Shown: positions 23,101 through 35,100 of the stretch, piece by piece
Layout: every line of letters starts with the position of its first letter
Position numbering within the stretch: the stretch's first letter is position 1
DNA from: Nipponacmea schrenckii
Lineage: Eukaryota; Mollusca; Gastropoda; Lottiidae
Assembly: GCA_030562195.1 (NCBI GenBank)
Contig: CM060199.1
Span: forward strand, 20,418,338 to 20,482,337
DNA length: 64,000 nt
Reading direction: 5' to 3'
Made by a program: the position numbers and the translations under genes
The notes under the pieces: generated by a model
Told to the model about the DNA's origin: nothing
Databases searched by the model: none
Seen by the model: only the letters and a program-made list of their open reading frames with translations

Positions 23101-26100
23101 GAATATACGAGGTTGTGGCTTCAAAATGATTTATTTAATAAGGCTGTACATTTGAACACCATTACATTTTGTTTATTCATAAATTGTCTTAAAATGGAAA
23201 ATAAATACTAAGGAACTAAATATGATGATATCTTCTTGATATTTTCGAAATAAAACCAATTCAACTGAACAGAACAATCATGTACTATGTCCTACGCTGT
23301 CAACTGTCCTGTCTACTGTCCTATCTAATGTCCTGACCTATCTACTGTTCATCCTATCTACTGTCTTGTAATTTTTCTATCTATAGTACAGTTCTACTGT
23401 GTTCTACTGCCCTATCTTTACTATTGCCCTGCCCTCTACTGCCCTGTTCTCTCTATACAATCCTATTTACTGTCAAATACTGTCCTAACCTAGCTATCGT
23501 CTGTCCTGCTTATCTACTTCTTTCTCAACTGCCGTGTGCTATCTACTGTCCTATCTGCTGTCATAAACTGTCTACTGTCCTAACCTATTGCTATCGCCTG
23601 TCCTGCCTATCTACTTCCTTCCCTCCCAACTGCCCTGTGCTATCTACTGTCATGTCCTATCTATTCCCCTATATAAATTATATTCTATACTTTCCCTGTC
23701 CTATTTTGTATTCTATTCTTTTCTATCCTTGGCCTGTCCAATATTGTACTTGGTCTTCATTCTGTCCTACCCAACCCAGTCGCGTTTCTTGTCCTACCCT
23801 GTCCTTTGTTCTGTCTTTTATTCTGTTCAGTCCTGATATAGAGCGAAAACCTTTCAGTAAACAAACATAAATGTCAAAATATTCAAAACAAGAATATGCT
23901 ATTTACAAATTCAGATATTTAAAGGGAAACTGTCCTCTATTTGATCGATGATTCATCTGATAGATTTTGTTTTCCTCATCTCAACCCACCCAGCAGGGGA
24001 AGGGAATGATGTCTGTAACCTTATGTTATGCCCTTTAATTCACACAGGATGTGACGTCGGTTCTGGTCCGGTCGCAAATACCAAGACGCAAATGACTAGT
24101 CTTATTTGTGCCGACAGTTGTCATTTACGTCTGGGTATTTGCGACTGGACCAGAGTTGACGTCGCATCCTGTGTGAATTGAAGGGCATAACTGGGGTTAC
24201 GGACATCGAATTTTTCTTTTGCTGGGTGGGTTGAGATGATAAAGGCACAATCTATCAGATGAATCATCGATTTAATAGAGGACGGTTTCCCTTTAAAATC
24301 GTTACTGGTTATATAGGCGTTGGCTAGTGAATCATTATGCGAGCTGGTGATAATGCACTTAAAGTTATTCATGATGAAGATTGTCGTAAAAACCATGAAA
24401 ATCTGTTGGTATGACTGATTTTAGATCCTGCAAGTGGCCAAACTTTTTAGCTTTGATCTTAGGTTTCGCATCATACAGTTGTGGAACTTGAATGTCAAAC
24501 TGGGGGACATCTGATGTCCGTTTTCTTGGTATTTCTTGGAATTCGTCACCATAGTTTAATTTATATGATATAAGACCATCTTTATATCTAAGAACTCTGT
24601 TTGTCACAACTGGATCTCCACAACCGCGCCCAGGGCGAATAGACGAATAAAAGTTTAATTCTGAATATTTCTTAAAGAAGCTACTATCTAAGTATTTAAC
24701 AGTGTATGGGGGTGAAACACGTGCGGATTTAATTAGATCCACATAGTTTTGGGGAACGTATATTGGTTTGTTACGTAACCTGCGTTCGATTGTACTGTGC
24801 ATACTATCGCACTCCATTTGCGTATGGCCTTTTTCGAGAAATTTCTGTGTGATTGTAATGCCTTTTTCTTTGGAGATTTTTAGAAGTGCGTTCGACAAAA
24901 TAGAATTTCTATTTTGATATGTACATCCGTCACTATATAATATTAATTCGTCTACTTCACAAGTTAAGTTTTCAATATAATCGATAAGGCATGAGGTAAA
25001 AGAATTGGCAGCTAGTTCCCCTTCTCCCTCGTGCCAAAAGTAGCAGATACCTTCTTTTGTTGCTAGGTCAAAAATGGTATAGTTATGACAACCAAGTTTG
25101 GTTTTATAATACATGGAACTTGCTTCGATCTTTGGGCAAAGTAATAACGACTGTAAATCTAGCGTTACAACTTTGATTTTACTATTAGATTCCGCTAACA
25201 GTTTGTCTTGACATTTTTCGTCTCTAGCACTAGTTTTACGTTCAATGTGTGCATTATATTCTGCCTCAGTTATGTTATCTGTGCGGAACCCACAGCAAAC
25301 ATCGCATTGATCCTTCTTTGGATGAAAAAGGGAGAGATTTAAATCAACAAAAATTGATTTGAAGGCTTTCTTTCCCAAAATTGGTAGAGCTTTTTTACAG
25401 CAATAGTCTTTATACACTCTATAAAGTTCAGCGAAATTTGTAAATATTGGTTCCAGGTATGATTTCGTTGATGAAGCCCTGCAATAATGTGATGGGAGTT
25501 TAGGAAGTTCGTTAAGAAACTGTTTAGCTGATGAATCTTTTGAAGAAGTACGACTTTGATTTCGGGGTTTTACCTGTGGTACACCAGATTCAACACATTC
25601 GATCCAATCGTACATCATTTTATCCTTCATTCCTAGGGTTGATAACATCATATTCCGACAAACTTGTATTCGTTGTTCATTCTTCTTTAAGTGATATCTA
25701 AAAGAGTGTTTCTTCCTACTTTCACCAGCCTTCTTTCTTTCTCTGATAACTACTTTGTCTACTAATGCAGCGAGATATACTTTTTTTTGATCCCAACTTA
25801 AATTATTCCAAAACCTGTCAAAAATAATCTGTCGATCATCATCACTAAAAGATGAACATCCTTTACGTTTTTCGCAAAGTTTTGAGCAGTTACGGGGACC
25901 AAGTGTACGTTCTGATTTATCGGATGAATACGAGTAGTGACCATCAGTATCTCTTATGACACCTTTATAAGATTTTCCTTCCATTCGCAAGCGTTTGTGT
26001 ACATTTTTTGTCCATAAATTTCGGTCTGCCTTTCCTGGTTTAGCACGGGATTCCTTTAATGGATGGATGGTTCGGTTAAGATCTGTAACAGACTGATTGA

Positions 26101-29100
26101 TCACATCATTGTGGTTGTTCTCTGTGTTTTCGTCAGAATTTTCATCAGAACTTTCAACACTTTTTCTCTTACTTGAAGGCACCCAGTCTGGATCCTTGCC
26201 ATTATCATCATTGTCAGAATCTGCTTCTACTGTTTCTATTGCGTCGCCAAATATTGACCGATTGTGTTTTCTGTACCATGGTACAGAGTCAGCTGTTTCA
26301 GTAGAATGTGTAAGGGAATCAGTGGGTAAAGATGAAGGATTGGTTTCTTCGGATAGGGTAGGCTTACTGGGTTGGATTGAGGCATCTCCATCAGATTTAC
26401 TTGGATTCGTCAAGACACTCGTTTCGTCACTGGTATTATGATTTAGCGCTAGGTTAACCAGATACCTCCCTCTTGAAAACGGGTACATTTTTATACAAAC
26501 ATCAGTGTCAAGTTGAAGTGTATCTTTAATCCTGAAACTAGAACATAATACATGTAGGATATCATTCAAAATAAGCGTATCACATTAATATAGTGCGGTA
26601 TATACACATTACTGTAGTATATGGGTGATATATTGCACAGCGGAACGTTATAAAGTAGTAAATATCGGTTATTCGAATAGTATTATGATCAAAATAACAA
26701 ATAGGCTATACTCTGTTATTTCTAATCTGTCGTATATCTACATTAACAAGATTATGAATTAAAAATATAGAATTCTAAAAACGCGTATAGATTTTGTTTT
26801 TTACAAAATTTCACAAAATATTTGTATGAAAGGTGACAAACTATAAGGATGAAGTGGTTATAATAGCATCTTAGATATAAAATAAATCAAAATCTCTGGG
26901 ATTTACACAGTTTTATCCATCTATAAGCGAAAACAGTCGGATTAAACTTAGATTATTTTCACAAATTTTCAGTAATACTTAAGTTTTCCTAAAATTTTCT
27001 TTTACACGCGCCTTTATCTTACTACATCTAAAGCAGAAACGTTCAAGACAAATGATTAAACATATTAAGAAAATTTTCCTTACCTCAGTATTTACTAAAA
27101 ATGCTTTAAACAGGTGAAATCGTAAAAAACGTGGTCTTGAAATTTAATTCGAGTAGTACGCGATTTTGGAATTCAATATTCTACACCAATAGAAATACGA
27201 GTTTTCATCACATGATTCAAAATGAGACTTATAATTGGTCGATATATATACAACCCAGATCAAAATGTGCATATTTAAATACTCATTCCAAATCGACGAA
27301 AAAGTGATTTTACCAAAATGTCGATATTCGCGGTTTTGGAAGCGCAAATTTATTTCCACATATATATTGTATTGGCCCTGTCGGTCCATTCACATTAGTT
27401 TGTGCTCACTCGAAAATTCTTCTTTTGATTTTTATTTTGTCTGGTTAAAATTTTATATCTCTAGAATAGACATTTAATGTAAATGGACACATCATACACT
27501 GATTTGTGCTTGCAACCAAAGCTGCTGCAGGGCGTATGTCACCTTGCTTTGCAAGGCTATCTTTGCAATGACTGACTGACTGTGTCATAAGTATAAACCT
27601 CCAAGGCAAAATTGATGAATTATAGAAAAAAATCTGAAAAAGTAAAATCGATAACTAGAAGTGAGTATAAGATGTCAAAGTATCTCTTTAAACATGTAAA
27701 TATATAAATCAATGAAAAGTGAAATACGAATAAGCTATTGTGAATTAATATAACAAAGAAAGGTCATATATTATATGCTATATATTGTTTTTGTCCAAGA
27801 AGTGAAATACTGTACTAAATTTATTAAACTTGTAAGGCTAAAATGTTATGTTAGTTGAATTTCAGATGGCAAAACATCCCTTTAAACATGTATGTATATC
27901 AATGAAATGTGAGTTGCTGTCATACATTATACACTGTCATTATTGTTTTTTTTTTTGTATGAATAAGTTATTGTGAAAACAGATAACAAAGAAAGGTCGT
28001 ATTATATGATATATATTGTTGCTAATTGATATCAGTTTGTTTTTCATATACAAAACAAAATAACAAGTAGATATTACAATTAATGATTCTAATATAAATT
28101 GTTCTTACATCTAAATGTCAATAATTATAAGGTCAAGGCCATTGTAAGTCCAACCCTTCTGTTCAAGAAGTGAAATACTATACTATACCAAACTTCCAAT
28201 TGTCTCTCCTCGTAATATTTTCAATATATACCAATCTCATATTGTCTTTTCTTATATTGACATGTAAAAAATATACCAATCTCATATTGTCTTTTCTTAT
28301 ATTGACATGTAAAAAATATACCAATCTCATATTGTCTTTTCTTATATTGACATGTAAAAAATATACCAATCTCATATTGTCTTTTCTTATATTGACATTT
28401 ACAAAATATACCAATCTCATATTGTCTTTTCTTATATTGACATGTAAAAAATATACCAATCTCATATTGTCTTTTCTTATATTGACATGTAAAAAATATA
28501 CCAATCTCATATTGTCTTTTCTTATATTGACATGTAAAAAATATACCAATCTCATATTGTCTTTTCTTATATTGACATGTAAAAAATATACCAATCTCAT
28601 ATTGTCTCTTCTTATCTTGACATTTACAAAATATACCAATCTCATATTGTCTTTTCTTATATTGACATGTAAAAAATATACCAATCTCATATTGTCTCTC
28701 CTTATCTTGACATTTACAAAATATACCAATCTCATATTGTCTTTTCTTATCTTGAAATTTACAAAATATACCAATCTCATATTGTCTCTTCTTATCTTGA
28801 AATTTACAAAATATACCAATCTCATATTGTCTTTTCTTATATTGACATGTAAAACATATACCAATCTCATATTGTCTTTTCTTATCTTGACATTTACAAA
28901 ATATACCAATCTCATATTGTCTCTTCTTATCTTGACATTTACAAAATATACCAATCTCATATTGTCTTTTCTTATATTGATATTTACAAAATATACCAAT
29001 CTCATATTGTCTCTTCTTATCTTGACATTTACAAAATATACCAATCTCATATTGTCTTTTCTTATCTTGACCAATCTCATATTTTTTTTTCTTATTTCTG

Positions 29101-32100
29101 AATTGATTAATTGATTATGATATTTACTGTACATATGATTGGAAATTGTTATTAAACATATTTGAAAGAATTAAAAATCTCAAATTTGTGAGGTTCTATA
29201 TCACAGTCAATTAGAGCATTGTTATTAACAGGATATCATTTGTTTGTTTACATTGACTGGATAGCAGCTGTGGTACGATGACCTTGAATGAGTCATCTTC
29301 ACTCATAATTCTAGTCAACCCAATAGGTACATGTATATATTCCGGGAAAGATCAATTCTGGACAAGGACTGACTGGTAGAAAGGATCTTTAACTTTGAAC
29401 TTAAGTTTTCCTTGTAAAATATAGTTGTTTCTTTCTTTATTCTTTTCTCTGGTCATAGACTCCCCTTATGTAATAAATTTCTGAAACTGATTTCTGTAAA
29501 ATGGTAAATTTTATAGAAAATGGCAAATTGCAAGTGGCTAGGGGGAAAACTGTTGAACAGTAGCATTATGTCTCAAATACATTGTAATATTGTTACTTAA
29601 TAAATGGGGAATGTTTTGAGTGTACTAAATGGTAGAAAAAATACAAATGTGTATAGAATGTTATAGTAGATTAGATAATAGTCCATGATAACTATGATTT
29701 ATGTAAAAGTACAAGCCAAGAGATAATCATATGGTTAAACTATATTGTTTGTATATAACAAGACTGGAGATTCTAATAGAATAATATGAGAATATTGTGT
29801 TTATAAATATGGGTTGTTTAAAGCACTTAAGCATCTGACAAAGAAAGATTACTAAAAAAGGGACCTTTTTTTGTGTAGGGAAGGTTTTGAAGCTTACACC
29901 AGGGTGACTATGAAAAAAAATGAGTTTTGCGGAACCTGCACTTGTTTTTGAGGGTACATGTATATGTTTGATATATTATGCATTTTCTACATCAAAATCT
30001 AAAGAGAATAGCAGTTAAGCAATGTGCGAAATATTATTCCTAGGCCCTTATTCTTGAAAACTTAACTTAAGATGATTTTAGAGTTCCAGTCATCTTATTG
30101 GTCAATCACTAAAATCAATCTTAACTTTTATTTACATAATCCAATCAGATTACCGTACTGAATTTGTTAACATCAGGATTTCATCCTGATTAAGTTTAAA
30201 TTGAGAACAAGGCCCCTGTTCCATTACTGTTAACCCATGATTTTAAGTTAATCCATAAATTTTTCCATATTCATTCAGATTTTCTACACACAAAACTGTT
30301 TTTCTTCCATGTCCAGACCTGGCCATTATGAATGGTTTAACTTCTATGAGTTTTTATTCGTTGTATTTTATTTTAGTTGGCACTGTTTAATGTCTATTGG
30401 AATACATTATAAAGCTTCTAGAATATCCATGCATTAATCAAGTTTTAACCTATTTCAGATCCTTTTGCACAAAAACTGCTTCTTGTCAGATTGATAGCTT
30501 ATTTCTATTATGTCAAATTCTTTACTACAGCTAAAATGACCATGTGCCTCTGCTCTATAAGAATGAAATATGGAATATTAAGGCATTTATTTGTATTCCT
30601 TGTTTTTCACTAAAATTTTGTGAAAAATATTGCAGCCTTTATAAAAGACTTTATCAATGTATCATTCTCCAGGACAATTTTTTGCAGAACTTCTAGTAGT
30701 TTTCAGTTCATTCAATGTCATAAATATTGGAAAAGATAGTGACGTCACTATCATAGAAATCCTGACTTGCATTGTATTTGTCATAACATTGGCATAAGCG
30801 GGATAAATGTCCTAGAACTACTGGAACCAGAAATTGTGCAGGAAGTTGGAAAGATTTATTAGGTACTTACAAGACTTACTGACAAGGATATTAGAATTGG
30901 CCAAGTTGGAATATCTCGGTTTAAGATTCTAACAACAAGCAGTAAATTATGATGTTGAGTTCTGGAAGTTGTTATCTCCGCACAACACTCTCAATGTCTG
31001 ATGGAAGTAATGTTGTAAGTGGTATACATGGAAATAATTGGGAAACATTCGTCCGTCTGGCTTCTTTTCTTTAGGCCATTTCCTATTAAAATCTGATCAG
31101 GAAAAGAATTTAAAAGCAAGAAGTTGAAATTGGTTCTTAATGAAGGGTTAAACAGTTAATGATAAATTAGAAATATCTCAAATCTCAATATAAGGTATTA
31201 TAAGGTGTATATGAATTTCATCAGGTACTTATGGTGCCCAAGGTTTCATGTCCCCTCTTCAAAATTCGGATGATAGGTATCTAATTCTTAAGGAGCTTAA
31301 AAGATTATAGTAATCCAGGATTAATTTTGTAAATCTTTTGAACCAGCTTTAGATATAGCTGTATATAAGTCGGTACAGAAATATATTCATTTAACCATTC
31401 TTAAATAGTGCTGATAACATCAATTGTAGAGCTATATATTAACCCTTCGAACCCTGAGTGTAATTTAGATAGAACGTCATATACCCTGAGCTCCACCAAG
31501 TAATATTTCTTAATATGTATGACGTCACTTGACAACAGCTGGTTTACCGGCTTATAGGGTATATATCATATAAGGATGAGCCGGTATACCGGCTTCTAGG
31601 GTTGAAAGGGTTAATTCCACTGTTCAAGTGTAGAATGATATAGAAATATCACTGGTTAAATAATGCTCAATACATCGAATGTAGATAATGAAATACCATT
31701 AGTAAAATAGTGCTCAATACATCAATTGCAGAGCAATATTAAAATACTATTAAAATAGTGTTACAGAGCAATATCATTGTTTAAATATTGCTCAATACAT
31801 CAATTGTAGAGTGATACTGAAATACCAGGTTTAGATAGTGCTCAATACATCAATTGCAGAGCACTATAAAAATACTGTTATTAAACTAGTGTTACAGAGC
31901 AATATCATTGTTTAAATATTGCTTAATACATCACTTGTAGATTGATACTGAAAAACCAGTGTTAGTTAGTGTTCAATACATTTGTAAATCAATATATTAA
32001 TAGGCCTACTACTTTTAAAATAATGATCAATACATCCATTGTAGAGCAATATATTACTATCCTAGTATATATAATACCATTGAAATGCTCAATACATCAA

Positions 32101-35100
32101 AATGTAGAGCGATATCAGGCATGAAACAAAAATATAATGATTTGCATTGTTATGGAAGCAATGCTGCCTTATTTGATTAGGTGTTTGTTTACCAACTTAA
32201 AGGCTCATCTGTAAATATATAATCAGAAAAGAGTACTTTTATTTTATTTAGAAACTTCTCTGTATTGGCATGTATTGAAGAACATTCTTTGTATTCACTT
32301 GTATTAGTTCTCTGTATTGACCTGTATTAGAGGAAATGCTCTGTAGCTACATTATAAAACACACTTGATAGAGGATAATAAATGTGATCAAGTTGATATT
32401 GAAATCCTGTCTAGCCTTATTAACACAATGTTCTAGTCTTTTCCCTCCTGGCACAATTTCTATTGGTCCACCTAGATACATTTCATTGATTGCCCTTCCA
32501 CTGATTGTCTGTCAAATCTTTGACATGAAATTGGTAGATAGAAGAGCAATTTCATGATTACCTTAGTAAATAAGGTAATTGATGATTTAATCCGAGAATG
32601 TGGAACCAAACAAATAAAAAGAGGATCTTGATTTGATATATCTTGTTAAAGGATACGAGAGGTGGTTTTACTATAATATGATTATTCACTGATTTAACAG
32701 TTAATCTAGTTTTTATGTAGTTTCTAATATTTGAATCCAGATTCAGGGTGGCATATATAGTACCATTATATATTTTGATAGGGTTTTGATTTGATATATC
32801 TTGTTAAAGGATTCGAGCAATGATACAAGAGGTGGTTTTACTATAATATCCTTTTTCTCATGTTCAAAGGGAAGTACATCATTGGTGAAAGTCATCTTAA
32901 AATCGGCATTTGTAACTTCGTAAAAAATATTCAATTACTGTAGATGTTCGATGATCAGATTGTTTTGTTATTGTGATGTGATGTATGACAGTATGTTCAG
33001 AAAGTTTAAGTTCCAATTATGATGAATATTACCAAACATTCATGGCATTGAAGTACAGTTGAATAGTACTTAGTGTAGGATTTTTTTTACATCATCAAAA
33101 TATTGTTTAAAAATGTCCGGTTGGGAAAAAAATAAATCAACAGCCCTGCTTAAAATCCATATGTGTACAGAAACTTCTGTGTGCGAAATTTATGGAGATA
33201 AAAACTTTTTGTACTTTTGAACGAATTATGTGATTTTTGTGCATTTATAGTACCTCAGAAGACAATTTCAAAATTTAAGAGCCGCATCAACCCCTGAAAT
33301 GGCCCAGTTAGGATTGAACTATCTTGTTTTTTATATTCAATGAACTAAATTAATGAAGAGATGTTTTATATATAGTATTATTATAATAGAAATAAGACTC
33401 TTGACTTAATATCAGACTTGGTTTTGAATTTATTTTACGTTATTCATTGCCCTCAATCACTTTACTTTGGCTCAATGCCACTTAATGTCCATTGCAGATT
33501 TGAAAAGAAATACTAAGCCTTATTCTATATTTTTTAAGACTTAAACAGACCTTGTTTTTAATTTGTCAGAGTCAGTGTTATTATGCATCTGGTAGATTTG
33601 GAGAATAAATATTTATATGGATGGGTTGGATAACTTTGTTTGCTTAAAAGCTCAATGTCGAAGCTACATGTCTGCATGTTGAATGATATGGGTGTAAAAC
33701 AGCAAGCAGTATATGATTAAAAAGAAATAGTTCCTTTCTTTTCGTCAGGAATATGCTGGAACTTCTTTTGGAAACAACATTTTACTTCTATAATAAAAAG
33801 ATTTTTGTTATCAATTTTGTCTGCATGACCTGACGTTGATTTTCTTTAAACTTAATTACCAATCAGTCTACTTAACTATTTTTATTCAATCAAATTAAAA
33901 CATTGGCGTGTAAAGAAATTGGAATGAAGCCAGAAGTAAAATGAACAACATTAACAGTCAATCCATATTAACATTGATCTGATCAGATACAGAATACCCT
34001 CCACATGTACTTATCAAAGAAAACCAACATTCGTTTTACATCAGTGTTAGCAAAATGGAAATTTTTTAGTTAAGCTTATCAGTAATAGTGTTCATAGTCC
34101 ACCATCGAATTTTAAGCAGTTAAAATTACTTATTACATCAAGAACCAAATCAACCTCAAAATTTTGGGGTTCTAAGAATATTTCAGATTTTTTAACCTTA
34201 TATCACCCTGTCAAGTCCATTGGATAGAACAATAAATACAGGCACCTAACCTTGTGCTACAGGCAATGTTAAAGATCCCTTGACGTTCAGAAATAAAATA
34301 GATTGCTTGCAGTATTGGCAAAAATTGTCCTCATGGCACACTGCATAGCTTACCTTCGTTATACTTATACGTGCAGAAAAGTGGATTCATTTCATTCTAA
34401 CCACTTCATGGCAATCCTGTACTGTTAAGGACAAAAAAATCCATGTTGTTCCAATCCATTTGTCGGGAATTCTTGTTTTATATTCTATAAAATGAAACTT
34501 GAATTTTACTGCATTGTTTATTGAACAAGACTAATTGCTTTAAGCTGATGCCATTATTATTGATCCTGTTGTTTATTAACCTTAATCTGCAATTAAAATA
34601 ACTCACATTTGCCTGGTATTTAATTTATTCTGCATGAGGGAATGAAAATTGTCAGATTAACAAAATTTAGGAAAGCCTACAGGAAAAATATTGAATTTGC
34701 AGGCATAAGGTTACTTCCGGTTTAACCTGAGAAAAACGAAGTGTTTTGAATGACACCAATTCTGAGAAAAACGTTGGTAAAAACGTTACTGACCTATACT
34801 TGATGTCTGGCGGAGTCTATCTGCAAACGGTCATTTTGGCATGACTGCCGGTCATGTCTGGCATATAGAACCAAATCAACAGCCTGGTTACTAAATTGTT
34901 GCTAATTGTAAGATTTGGGTAGATGAATTGTTATATATATTTTACAATCAATATTATACCTATATATATCTTATAGTATTATTATCTAGAAAACAAATCC
35001 CAATTATCAATATTGTTCTAAGAAAGTGATTATATAACATAACAATAGACCTGAATAGGTCAATCAAATACTGATTGTAACCTTACAGAATATATTAGCC

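Noticed and set aside
23424..23870. Cys/Pro/Leu-rich 148-codon frame resembling a secreted cysteine-rich peptide
   Set aside because: It lies in a pyrimidine-rich degenerate tandem array; the residues follow from CTGTCC-type repeats in any frame.
23919..24296. CRISPR-like or tRNA-like interpretation of the palindrome
   Set aside because: It is one inverted pair with TTAA flanks, not spaced direct repeats, and it has no tRNA boxes.
26097..26441. Plus-strand 114-codon open frame
   Set aside because: It is the reverse strand of the Ser/Asp-rich coding region of the minus-strand 734-residue gene; composition explains it.
28170..29134. Two overlapping repeat-protein genes of more than 310 residues, one per strand
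   Set aside because: Both frames result from a 45-bp minisatellite without stops. No splice sites, start context or family support coding.
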